A stretch of 52,849 nt of DNA from Elusimicrobia bacterium CG1_02_37_114 (GCA_001871125.1 MNXB01000033.1:371-53219); one strand, 5' to 3'; shown: positions 43,060 to 51,318, counted from the stretch's first letter. Numbers and translations are program-made. Notes: generated from the sequence alone by a model not told the origin.

Positions 43060-45085
43060 TTTAGCCAACCTGTTAGTAAAAGCTGACCTTTGCTTCAAGA
43101 ACAAAGACTACGGAAATGCCGCGCGCCTATATATGCAACTCTTAAAAGAATCCCCGAAAGAAGTAACTTCCATAAAACCCAAACTTGCCGGATTATTCTG
43201 GAATTATGGAAATATCTTATGCCATGAAGGAAAAGGGGAGCCGGCAATTAAATATATCAAAGAAGCTATAAAACTGTATAAAGAGATGGACATGCCGTAT
43301 AAGATATTTATGGCAACACGGAGATTAGGCCATGCGGAAGGAATGCTGGGTAACCACGACGAGTCTATAAGAATATATAATTCGCTTGTAAAGGATTTCA
43401 AAAAAATAATGAGCAAAATAGGGACTGATCACCCAAAAGGTTTTAACAAAACACTTGAATACGCAAAGATAATTTATTACCTGTCTATATCCTGGGCAAA
43501 AAAGGCAAACTGGCATAAAGCGAGATTTTATACGGCACTGGCAAAAAGATATTTTAAAAAAATCGGAGATTTAGATTATTATAATTCTTGTATTTACGGA
43601 GAGGGGATATCTCTTATCGAACTTGGAAAATGTGAACAAGCTATGAAGACATTGACTGAATGCCGTGCATTTTTTAAAGGGAGAGACAAGAAAAGAGTAG
43701 CGTTTATAGATGAATATGTGTCCGAGTGCCTGTATAAGTTTAAAAAATACGATGAAGCGATAAGTATAATTGATGGGGCGATTAAGGTATTTACAGCAAA
43801 TAAAATAGAACGCTCAAGGCCGTACTTCCTGAAAGGGAAAAATTATGAAAAATTAGACGAGCCCCAAAAAGCATATAACGAATATTCAATTGCCATAAAA
43901 ATCGTTGAAAACAAGCGGTCTGAATTGGAAGATATGGAATTCAGGACGACATTCTTTGCCGAAAAAATGGATATTTATAACCACGCTATATTAAATAGAA
44001 TCAAACTTGATAAGATAGAAGAAGCGTATGACCTTGTCCAGCGGGCTAAAGCCCGGTGTTTTAATGAAATAATGGAAGGTGATGTGGTAACGCTCGCTTC
44101 AATGCCTGTAAATGGAATTCAAGTTCTTATTGATTCTAAATCTGCAGTGGTGGAGTACTATTGCATTGGAAAAGAACTTGTAATATTCTTGATAACAAAA
44201 ACTTCATTTAATTTTATTATGGTTCCTTATAAAAAAGAAGATATTATTGAAACACCCGCAAACCTGAACGAATTCATAAAATGTTTTGATAAGGAATCAC
44301 TTACCTGGTACATAGTCAAAATATCGGATTTGATATTTGGCCCCGTTGAAGCTAAATTAAACGGTACGAAGAAAATCATATTTATACCACACCTTGCCCT
44401 GCACCATATACCGTTTGCGTTGCTGGTTGATAATAACGGTAATAAAATTATAGAGAAATATGAAATTATCAACTTGCCCAGCCCAAGATTATTAAAAATA
44501 TTAAAGGCCCGTTCATTTAACGAGAAAACAAACTGTCTTATAGTTGCAGACCCGACTGGAGATTTAATATATTCCGATAAAGAAGCGGAATATATAAAAG
44601 ACATTCTGCCCGATTCAGAAGTAATATTTGGAAAAAGCGCTGCAAGAGAGGTTGTTCTTGAACTTATACCCGATTATTCCATACTGCATTTTGCCTGTCA
44701 TCTCGGGATAGATAAGGAAAACCCTATTTTATCACATATGTGCATGTCTAAATCATATATTGAAGTTAGAGATATTTTAAAGGAAAAATTATGCGCGAAT
44801 ATGGTAGTTTTAGGCGGATGTGAGTCGGCATTAGGAAAGGTTGTCCCGGGAGATGAAATCACCTGTTTCGCAAGGGCTTTCCTTCGTGCCGGGGCGAACA
44901 GCGTCATAGTAACCTTATGGGAAATTGACGACGAATCCACCGCAGAATTCATGAAAGAATTTTACGGAAGGATATACAAGCAAAAAGAAAGCCGCTCCGA
45001 AGCCCTGAGAAACACCCAGCTGGATTTCATAAGCAAAGGTTTTGAACCGTACCACTGGGCCGCCTTTCAGCTGGTCGGTGGATAA
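43052..45085 (+). CDS. TPR-CHAT caspase-like protease
   Basis: This 677-residue protein has TPR-type helical repeats over about residues 1-330 (KADLCFKNKDYGNAARLYMQLL, YFLKGKNYEKLDEPQKAYNEYS). The C-terminal CHAT peptidase (clan CD) domain has its catalytic His in LHFACHLG (His 550) and Cys in LGGCESALG (Cys 590), with the usual ending FARAFLRAGANSVIVTLWEIDD and YHWAAFQLVGG. CHAT proteases cleave partner proteins after a signal sensed by their TPRs; known cases include type III-E CRISPR Csx29 and gasdermin-activating proteases. It is coupled by an 8-base overlap to the sigma gene, which makes that sigma, or an inhibitor of it, the prime candidate substrate. Confidence 0.9.
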   Translation: MPDLANLLVKADLCFKNKDYGNAARLYMQLLKESPKEVTSIKPKLAGLFWNYGNILCHEGKGEPAIKYIKEAIKLYKEMDMPYKIFMATRRLGHAEGMLGNHDESIRIYNSLVKDFKKIMSKIGTDHPKGFNKTLEYAKIIYYLSISWAKKANWHKARFYTALAKRYFKKIGDLDYYNSCIYGEGISLIELGKCEQAMKTLTECRAFFKGRDKKRVAFIDEYVSECLYKFKKYDEAISIIDGAIKVFTANKIERSRPYFLKGKNYEKLDEPQKAYNEYSIAIKIVENKRSELEDMEFRTTFFAEKMDIYNHAILNRIKLDKIEEAYDLVQRAKARCFNEIMEGDVVTLASMPVNGIQVLIDSKSAVVEYYCIGKELVIFLITKTSFNFIMVPYKKEDIIETPANLNEFIKCFDKESLTWYIVKISDLIFGPVEAKLNGTKKIIFIPHLALHHIPFALLVDNNGNKIIEKYEIINLPSPRLLKILKARSFNEKTNCLIVADPTGDLIYSDKEAEYIKDILPDSEVIFGKSAAREVVLELIPDYSILHFACHLGIDKENPILSHMCMSKSYIEVRDILKEKLCANMVVLGGCESALGKVVPGDEITCFARAFLRAGANSVIVTLWEIDDESTAEFMKEFYGRIYKQKESRSEALRNTQLDFISKGFEPYHWAAFQLVGG

Positions 45086-45113
45086 AACAATTATTTAAAA
45101 AGGATGTTTCTAT

Positions 45114-45722
45114 ATGGAAAACACTACATTCGAAACAGCAAAAAAATTAGCAAGTAAATATTTAAAAATGTGGAAAGATATGGGTTACGAATCTGGTAAA
45201 GATAATTACAGTAAAGTAGGAAAAGGTATTTTTGGAGACTTTTTTGAAGATTTTATTAGGGAATTTATTAAAGAGCATACTAATAAGGACAATGTTGAAG
45301 TTATTAAAGGATTCATATTATCAGGAAAGGATGCAAGCCCTCAAATAGACATAATTGTTTGTAATGAAGGCAGCTGTATAATGCAAGCACCTAGTAAATA
45401 TTATGGTGTAGTAAAAAAACAAGATGTGAGATTGGCTATAGAAGTTAAAGCATATTTAGATAAACCGACCTTTGATGGGGCGAAAAACCAGATAATGGAA
45501 ATAAAACGATACAGTGATAAAACCTGTTTGTTTTCACATCGTACTATTTTAAATTATAAAAAGCAATATAATATAAAAGCCCCCGAAGAGCTAAAAATGC
45601 TTTTTAGTAGGTTTACTGATTATTTTGTAATTCTAGAAAAGTGGGAAAGAGGGAAAGACGAACCCAAATATGATTACGGTGATGGTATGGGTCAATTAAT
45701 TCAATATTTAGAGTCATTATAA
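45114..45722 (+). CDS. PD-(D/E)XK nuclease-like protein (DUF6602-like)
   Basis: The 202-residue protein carries GIFGDFFEDFIREFI, then SPQIDIIVCNE (Asp) and VRLAIEVKAYL (ExK), the core triad of the PD-(D/E)XK fold. This resembles DUF6602 proteins found near toxins and restriction systems. The start at 45114 has AAAAGGATG upstream. It is the last gene rightward from site A and its end overlaps the convergent winged-helix gene by 22 bases. Likely a DNase or RNase effector; the family label is less certain than the fold. Confidence 0.65.
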   Translation: MENTTFETAKKLASKYLKMWKDMGYESGKDNYSKVGKGIFGDFFEDFIREFIKEHTNKDNVEVIKGFILSGKDASPQIDIIVCNEGSCIMQAPSKYYGVVKKQDVRLAIEVKAYLDKPTFDGAKNQIMEIKRYSDKTCLFSHRTILNYKKQYNIKAPEELKMLFSRFTDYFVILEKWERGKDEPKYDYGDGMGQLIQYLESL

Positions 45723-46066
45723 ATTTTTAAGGAGCCTATAATCGGCAAATCAATTCTTTTCAATTGACAGGCTGATAATGTTTTAAGTATCACATACAAT
45801 CTCTTGATATACGCTATTATTTCCGGTTCAAATAATCCGACCGATTTCTCTCCCCGTTCTTGACCCTTGGGTGTCAAACGTAAATAATATTTTCTTGCTG
45901 TTTCTACGTGTCCCTCTTCTTCAAGATTTTTCAGCAACTGATGAATATCCCCGTAAGAATCCGGTTCGAAATCAAAGAATGACAGTAAGGCTCTAATATG
46001 AAATTTGTCTTTAATTTCCCCTTTTAAAACCGCTAGCACTGCTAAAACGAATTCTTTTCTGTCCAT
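45701..46066 (-). CDS. winged-helix DNA-binding protein
   Basis: The track ORF starts at 46126, upstream of its own promoter motif. The ATG at 46066 (MDRKEFVLAVLAVL) or the one at 46072 is realistic, giving about 121-123 residues. The body is a winged helix: FHIRALLSFFDFEPDSYGDIHQLLKNLEEEGHVETARKYYLRLTPKG shows three helices and a wing (pattern quoted in part). A second helical part follows. From the -10 element to the ATG is only about 6-12 bases, so the message may be leaderless. It is the leftward gene of site B and probably a regulator of this island. Confidence 0.6.
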   Translation of the reverse strand: MDRKEFVLAVLAVLKGEIKDKFHIRALLSFFDFEPDSYGDIHQLLKNLEEEGHVETARKYYLRLTPKGQERGEKSVGLFEPEIIAYIKRLYVILKTLSACQLKRIDLPIIGSLKIYNDSKY

Positions 46067-46073
46067 GTACATA

Positions 46074-46103
46074 ATATACGAAAATAAATTAAATATGTTT
46101 AAA
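46074..46103 (-). promoter_or_regulatory. site B, leftward copy of the TTAAAC-N16-CGTATAT motif
   Basis: On the minus strand TTTAAACATAT, 10 bases, TTCGTATATT; AAC to CG exactly 16 bases. Drives the winged-helix gene. Confidence 0.7.
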
Positions 46104-46117
46104 AACGACCCCTGCCA

Positions 46118-46149
46118 GTTAAACAAATTGGCATATGTTTCGTATATAT
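46118..46149 (+). promoter_or_regulatory. site B, rightward copy of the TTAAAC-N16-CGTATAT motif
   Basis: GTTAAACAAAT, 10 bases, TTCGTATATAT; AAC to CG exactly 16 bases. A strong ribosome site (TAGGAGGCGC) and the ATG at 46165 follow directly. Confidence 0.75.
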
Positions 46150-46164
46150 ATGTAGGAGGCGCTT

Positions 46165-46641
46165 ATGACAGGTATTAAAAAGACAAAGAAAGTTGTTGGT
46201 TTCTACAAAGATGTATATAAATCAGAAGCAATTAAGACCTTTAAGAAATTCTGGGGCTTTTTAGGAAAAAGAGACGCAGAAGAAAGAAAAAAGTATTATT
46301 ATTGCATCAAGGCCCAAATAAGTAAGTATGCGTTATATTTAGATGAAAAAGTAATTGCTCGGAAGAAAAAGTGTTTTCATTTAAGAAAAAGATTCTTCAA
46401 GCCAGTAATAGTAAAAGCAGAATATCTGGGAGACGATATCGTCTGTTTAACAGTATCACGGGATTACTTTTTGAGCGAACCAGTAAGATATCTTTTAATT
46501 AAAGATAAAACAAAAAAATGGAAAATATTTAAAAAAGAGCGATGGTGCTTTTATTGCAATGGAGAAGTTTCGGACTGGCAGCATTATTGCGAAGAATGTC
46601 ATGGGGCAGGTTGGATAAGGGATAAAATTTACTTAATTTAG
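46165..46641 (+). CDS. zinc-finger-containing protein of unknown function
   Basis: This 158-residue, very basic protein has an N-terminal helical part (KTFKKFWGFLGKRDAEERKKYYY) and a C-terminal treble-clef-like zinc motif CFYCNGEVSDWQHYCEECHGAGW. No family recognised; the basic charge and zinc motif suggest nucleic-acid binding. It is the first gene rightward of site B with an excellent ribosome site, followed after 16 bases by a membrane protein and then the DnaE-like polymerase. Confidence 0.65.
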   Translation: MTGIKKTKKVVGFYKDVYKSEAIKTFKKFWGFLGKRDAEERKKYYYCIKAQISKYALYLDEKVIARKKKCFHLRKRFFKPVIVKAEYLGDDIVCLTVSRDYFLSEPVRYLLIKDKTKKWKIFKKERWCFYCNGEVSDWQHYCEECHGAGWIRDKIYLI

Positions 46642-46657
46642 CTTTATAGGATACAAT

Positions 46658-46924
46658 ATGAAACAATTAGGATATTTTGTAACAGAAAATGATAAATTAT
46701 ACTTTAGAAAATCAGTAGAAAAGAAGAAACCCGATATTCCAAAATCGGCAATAAATCCACTAGGGGTAGTAAAGTCACTGTTTGAACTATTATTGGCTAT
46801 TATAGCGATTGTATGTTCTCTTGTGTTTTTACCTTTATCTGTAGTTCTGCTGCTGGGATTACTTGTCAGGGCTGAAAACATTAATAATAACCCCACGCTG
46901 TTTTATCCCAAACACATGAGATAA
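46658..46924 (+). CDS. small membrane protein (88 residues)
   Basis: A hydrophilic N-terminal 35 residues are followed by one long hydrophobic stretch of about 35 residues (VVKSLFELLLAIIAIVCSLVFLPLSVVLLLGLLV), enough for a helical hairpin or one helix. No family recognised. It lies between the zinc-finger gene and dnaE in the transcript from site B. A pore or anchor function is possible but unsupported. Its 3' end overlaps a dispersed hairpin element. Confidence 0.5.
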   Translation: MKQLGYFVTENDKLYFRKSVEKKKPDIPKSAINPLGVVKSLFELLLAIIAIVCSLVFLPLSVVLLLGLLVRAENINNNPTLFYPKHMR

Positions 46925-46939
46925 AACAATTCACGGGGG
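46891..46939. repeat. CCCCACG..TGTTTTATC hairpin element, copy 2
   Basis: TGTTTTATC and GATAAAACA form a perfect 9-bp stem within CCCC/GGGG ends; closely related to 35401-35448. It covers the 3' end of the membrane-protein gene. Confidence 0.6.
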
Positions 46940-46940
46940 T

Positions 46941-46967
46941 AAACGACGACACGCTTTGCAGTCGTTT
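46941..46967 (+). promoter_or_regulatory. hairpin before dnaE
   Basis: AAACGAC and GTCGTTT pair around a 13-base loop, immediately before the dnaE ribosome site AGGGGG and ATG at 46979. It may modulate translation. Confidence 0.4.
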
Positions 46968-46978
46968 AGGGGGATTAA

Positions 46979-49408
46979 ATGGTAAAACCACAATTTGTGC
47001 ATTTACACAATCACACTGAATATTCACTGAACCGCAGCACTAGTCGTATTCTTGACAGGTTCGGCAGGCCATCCGGCATTGTTAAACAGACAGTTGATTT
47101 TGGAATGCCTGCTGTTGCTATTACAGACAAAGGCAATATGTACGGCGTGATAGAGTTTTATTGTGCGTGTCGGGATATCGGGGTAAAACCGATTATAGGG
47201 TGTGAGATATATTTGCCGAGAATGTCACAAGTAACTCTGCTTGCTGAAAACAATGAAGGCTATAGAAACCTGATGCATATAGTCACATCAAGTAATCTTG
47301 ATAGGGATGGGTTTGTTGACAAAGAATTTCTTGCGCAATATAGTAAGGGATTAATATGTTTATCCGGTGGTTTAAACGGTGAAATAGAAAAGGCGCTGCT
47401 TTGCAACAATAGAGAATTAGCGGACAAATTGGTTGAAGAATATAAAAGTATTTTTGGTAATGAAAATTTCTATCTTGAAATTATGGATAACGGCATTGTA
47501 GAACAAAAAACGCTCATACCACTAATGATTGATTTGGGTAAACGAACAAATACCCCCCTGGTTGTGACAAACAATTGTCATTATTTATCAAAAGAAGACG
47601 CTTTTTCGCATGACGTTTTATTATGTATCGGGGAAAGCGTTACTGTTGACAATCCCAAACGATTAAAATTTCCTACGGATGAATTTTATTACAAATCTCC
47701 GGAAGAGATGGTGAGTCTTTTTAGTTATCTGCCCGAAGCGGTCAATAACACGGTTAAAATTGCTGACAGGTGCAATGTAGAGATAGAGTTTAACAAATTG
47801 AAGTTGCCTGATTTTGAAGTTCCCGCTGGGGAAACCCCTGAGAGTTATCTCAAGCATTTGTGTTACGAAGGTTTGAAGAAACGTTATCCCGCAATTACTC
47901 AGGAAATAGTTGACCGGATTGAACATGAACTCGCAATGATTAATAAATCAGGTCTTGCTTCGCTTTTCCTTATGGTATGGGATTTTGTTAAAAATGCCAA
48001 GGTGAATAATATCCCGGTAGGTCCAGGCCGGGGGGCGGCAGCAAGTTCCCTCGTGTTATATTCGCTGGAAATAACAAATATTTGTCCGTTAAAATACGGG
48101 CTAATCTTCGAGCGGTTTTTCAATCCTGAGAGGCATTTGATACCTGATTTAGATATAGATTTTGCCGGCTATCGCAGGGATGAAGTAATAGATTATATCA
48201 GGCGGAAATACGGTAAAAACAATGTTGCGCAGATTATTGTTTTTGCTTCACTACATGCGAAACTTGTTATAAAAGACATTGCACGTGCGATTGGTTTTCC
48301 TGTAACTGAAGCGGACGGGATAGCAAAACTCATTCCGTTTGGGGGCTCAATATTCAATTCAACAAACACTATTCCGGAGTTAAATCAATTATACAAGAAA
48401 GATGAAAGAGTTAAACGGTTACTGGATGTAACACAGAAACTTGAAGGATTAAAGGGTTTCCAGGGATTACACGGAGCAGGCTTGGTTATTGCAAATGACG
48501 AGATTACTAATTTTACTCCGCTTACCAAAACAGCAAAAAAAGATGTCAAGGGGAAAGAAATCACGATTACACAGCACAATGATGATACATTGATTAAGTT
48601 AGGATTAATTAAAATAGATTTGCTCAATCTACAAATACTCACGATTATTCAAGACACTATAAAGTTTATAAATGATAAAACCGGTAAGCGTATCGATTTG
48701 GATAAAATACCGCTTGATGATAGAAAGACCTTTAATTTATTGAAGAAAGCAGAAACCACGGATATATTTAGTCTTGGAGCCGGTGGCATGAAAGACTTTA
48801 TTATAAGGGCAAAGCCCAATATGTTTGAAGAAATAATAGCGATAATATCGCTTTACAGGCCGGGGCCTATGGGGTCCGGCATGCTTGACGAATTTATATT
48901 ATGCAAGTGTCAGAAAACAAAGATTAAATATGACCACCCGTTGCTTGAACCGATACTTAAAGAAACTTATGGCTTAATAGTTTATCAGGAACAGGTTATG
49001 AGAATTGCCATGGAACTTGCCGGTTTTACCGCGGGTCAGGCGGATATTTTTCGCAGTGTAATGGGCAAAAAGATAAATGAGGAAATAATTCAGCAGGAAG
49101 CGCTTTTCTTAAGCGGTGCCCTTAAAAATAATATCAATGGAAAAATCAGCAAAAAAATATTTGACCAACTTGTCCAATTTGGCGGCTATGGGTTTAATAA
49201 AGCGCATGCCGTCTCTTATGCTTTACTTGCATACCAGTCAGCCTACCTGAAGGCGAATTATCCAAAAGAACACAAAAAAGCAATCAAAGCAGACAAAAAC
49301 ATTCATAAAGCAAATCAATCTAAATATAGTATTATGGAAAACAAAGATTTTTATGACCTTCTTGATAAAACTATAAATAATATTTTGGGATTTGATGAGT
49401 TAAGATAA
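46979..49408 (+). CDS. C-terminally truncated DNA polymerase III alpha subunit (DnaE-like)
   Basis: The protein has 809 residues; normal DnaE has about 1100 or more. An intact-looking PHP domain (HLHNHTEYSL at 8-17) is followed by the polymerase core: GPGRGAAASSLVLYSL, FERFFNPER, the catalytic PDLDIDF at 389-395, the third Asp in KIDLLNL (547), RPGPMGSGMLDEFI and YQEQVMRIAMELAGF. It ends shortly after FNKAHAVSYALLAYQSAYLKANYP, so the helix-hairpin-helix, clamp-binding and OB domains are missing. The usually conserved FQLES.GMKD loop reads FSLGAGGMKD (597-606). Probably an accessory polymerase without processivity parts; activity uncertain. Confidence 0.85.
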   Translation: MVKPQFVHLHNHTEYSLNRSTSRILDRFGRPSGIVKQTVDFGMPAVAITDKGNMYGVIEFYCACRDIGVKPIIGCEIYLPRMSQVTLLAENNEGYRNLMHIVTSSNLDRDGFVDKEFLAQYSKGLICLSGGLNGEIEKALLCNNRELADKLVEEYKSIFGNENFYLEIMDNGIVEQKTLIPLMIDLGKRTNTPLVVTNNCHYLSKEDAFSHDVLLCIGESVTVDNPKRLKFPTDEFYYKSPEEMVSLFSYLPEAVNNTVKIADRCNVEIEFNKLKLPDFEVPAGETPESYLKHLCYEGLKKRYPAITQEIVDRIEHELAMINKSGLASLFLMVWDFVKNAKVNNIPVGPGRGAAASSLVLYSLEITNICPLKYGLIFERFFNPERHLIPDLDIDFAGYRRDEVIDYIRRKYGKNNVAQIIVFASLHAKLVIKDIARAIGFPVTEADGIAKLIPFGGSIFNSTNTIPELNQLYKKDERVKRLLDVTQKLEGLKGFQGLHGAGLVIANDEITNFTPLTKTAKKDVKGKEITITQHNDDTLIKLGLIKIDLLNLQILTIIQDTIKFINDKTGKRIDLDKIPLDDRKTFNLLKKAETTDIFSLGAGGMKDFIIRAKPNMFEEIIAIISLYRPGPMGSGMLDEFILCKCQKTKIKYDHPLLEPILKETYGLIVYQEQVMRIAMELAGFTAGQADIFRSVMGKKINEEIIQQEALFLSGALKNNINGKISKKIFDQLVQFGGYGFNKAHAVSYALLAYQSAYLKANYPKEHKKAIKADKNIHKANQSKYSIMENKDFYDLLDKTINNILGFDELR

Positions 49409-49665
49409 TAACCAAACAAGATAAAGAGAAACTGAAAACAGATTTAATTAAAGCATTAAGGTTTATTCTTAAAAAGAAGAAAATATCCTACCCTTTACTT
49501 AAAACAGAGGATTATAAGCCGGTAATGGCACCTGTTTCATATAAATTACTTGAAGAAAAAGGATTTGTACATATATACAATAGAAAAAAGGAATGGAAAA
49601 TACACTTCGATAAAATTGAAAAATATATAAAAATGCAACAAAAAACGAATAGTGGAAATATCTAA
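49408..49665 (+). CDS. small winged-helix-like protein lacking a canonical start codon
   Basis: An 85-codon open frame follows dnaE directly (MITKQDKEKLKTDL if read from ATA at 49408, which overlaps the dnaE TAA). It is lysine-rich, with a pattern like a small winged helix (ALRFILKKKKISYPLL, VSYKLLEEKGFVHIY). No ATG, GTG or TTG occurs before an internal ATG near residue 43, and no ribosome site is visible. It may be translated by coupling from dnaE or be a decayed gene. Confidence 0.4.
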   Translation: MTKQDKEKLKTDLIKALRFILKKKKISYPLLKTEDYKPVMAPVSYKLLEEKGFVHIYNRKKEWKIHFDKIEKYIKMQQKTNSGNI

Positions 49666-49710
49666 AAATAAGATGTATAATGTAACAGAAAACTATAAAA
49701 GGATGAATTT

Positions 49711-50352
49711 ATGGCAGAAGAAAATCAATTAATCAATGATTTATTTGCTAAGCTAGATAAATGGAGACTTTTTCCTAGTTATCAGTTAGAAAGAAGATCT
49801 GATATATTTTTTGCAGTTTACTTGCCTGATATTATTAAAAAAGTTTTAAAATACGAAGTGACTTGTATTATCCCTGAATTTCCCATTAGAATCGGTGAAT
49901 TAAATAATAAAGAATTGAATCGTTCATTCAAAATAGATTATCTTGTTTATTGTAAAAAAGCCAACAGGGTTCTATTTATAGAATTAAAGACTGATATAAC
50001 TTCAAGGAAACCCAAACAGGATAAGTATTTAGAAAAAGCAAAGGAAATAAATATAAAACAGTTAATTGAAGGTTTTATTAAAATTAGTAAAGCAACAAAA
50101 TCAACTAAATATTTTAATTTAATTCAGGAGTTAGTAGGTATTAACTGGATTAAAATGGAAAGAAATGCTCCCGAGAATTCAAGCATTGATTATGAAATTG
50201 AAATTGTTTACATACAACCCAAAGAAGAGATAAGTCCTGGTAAAACAATAATATCTTTTGACGATATTATTGATACTCTTTCAAGTTATGAAGACATAAT
50301 TACCAAAAGGTTTGTTGAGTCTTTAAGAAATTGGAGAACAAATCCGAATTGA
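49711..50352 (+). CDS. PD-(D/E)XK nuclease-like protein
   Basis: The 213-residue protein has RSFKIDYLVYCKKANRVLFIELKTD, the Asp and ExK of a PD-(D/E)XK fold, near residues 70-95, preceded by an acidic helix with KLDKWRLFPSYQLERRSDIFFA. GATGTATAATG (a -10 box) and AAAGGATG precede the ATG. No close family name can be given. It is one of three such nuclease-like genes within 6 kb and lies downstream of the DnaE block. Confidence 0.65.
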   Translation: MAEENQLINDLFAKLDKWRLFPSYQLERRSDIFFAVYLPDIIKKVLKYEVTCIIPEFPIRIGELNNKELNRSFKIDYLVYCKKANRVLFIELKTDITSRKPKQDKYLEKAKEINIKQLIEGFIKISKATKSTKYFNLIQELVGINWIKMERNAPENSSIDYEIEIVYIQPKEEISPGKTIISFDDIIDTLSSYEDIITKRFVESLRNWRTNPN

Positions 50353-50469
50353 TTTTTAATATGATCAATATATTTGATACGAGAAAATCATGAACCTCAT
50401 CGTCATACATTGTAGGGCCGAATAAATCGATAGGAATTAAGTTGTAAAATAAAATCATAGAGGTGCACA

Positions 50470-51318
50470 ATGGAAAGCATTATTAGTAAAAATGGAATTG
50501 AAATACCAAAGAAAAGAATTAATTGGCAATCATTGAGAGGTACTAGCAGCGTAAATAGTGTAAAGGGCGGTTGGAATTTCAAAAAAAACCAGTTACATGT
50601 AAAAGCTCTTAAACAGATTCTGGAATGGAATAATTTGAATGAAATAGGAGAAAACACTGAGAAAAGTGCTCATCGTAGAAACCAATCTCAAAAAACCTAT
50701 TTTTAAGACATTGAAACCGATCGAAAAATAAGTAAAAACAATGGATCCAATAGCGAAACAGTATTAGAGACCTCTATTTGGAATGCTTTTAAAAATAAAA
50801 AAATATCAATAGATACTTGCATTAATTTTCAGCTTATCAACTATCAAACTCCTTTAGCATCTCAAAAGGGAGCAGCAGAAAGAGCAATAGATTTACTAGG
50901 ATTCTCTTCTGATAAAAAAATAGTAATAATTGAGTTAAAAAGAGAAGATAATATTAATGACAGCCCCTTTTATGCGATAATAGAATCTTTAGTATATTAT
51001 TACACATTGAAAAAGAACGGGAGCAATTTTATCAAATCCCTAGATAAACAAAGAAATATTAAGTGTGACAAAAATATATTTAATGATGGATATATTATAA
51101 TTATGGCTCCCAATGAATACTGGAATCATTGGTTAAATCCTCCCGAAATATTGACTGAATACAAGAAATTACAGGAATCATTATTAAAGATAACTAAGAC
51201 TGAATTGCTATTTGTGACTTTTAAACCCCCTAAAATTAGTCGAAGCATACCAGATAAAAATGAAGAAATAATTTGCAAAATAATAGATAAGGAACTTGAG
51301 TTTAAAATAAAATTATGA
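50470..51318 (+). pseudogene. PD-(D/E)XK nuclease-like gene interrupted by an in-frame TAA
   Basis: The track shows only two pieces (50470-50706 and 51007-51318), but both are in the same frame, and the stretch between has no stop after the TAA at 50704. Together they form 283 codons. The 5' part is MESIISKNGIEIPKKRINW. The middle has AAERAIDLLGFSSDKKIVIIELKRED, the Asp and ExK of a nuclease fold. The 3' part is GYIIIMAPNEYW and ends overlapping the next gene by ATGA. It is a gene with one nonsense codon: true mutation, readthrough or assembly error. Confidence 0.7.

Noticed and set aside
41644-45085. Type III-E CRISPR (Craspase) locus
   Set aside because: TPR-CHAT plus sigma is suggestive, but there is no Cas7-11 effector, no Csx30-like protein recognised and no CRISPR array anywhere in the window.
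38571-49408. Prophage or plasmid replication module
   Set aside because: DnaB, DnaE and ClpX-like genes could fit, but no terminase, capsid, tail, integrase, partition or replication-initiator gene is present, so I did not call a prophage or plasmid.
46979-49408. DnaE2/ImuC mutagenesis cassette
   Set aside because: No ImuA or ImuB neighbours and the protein lacks the C-terminal region that ImuC proteins keep.
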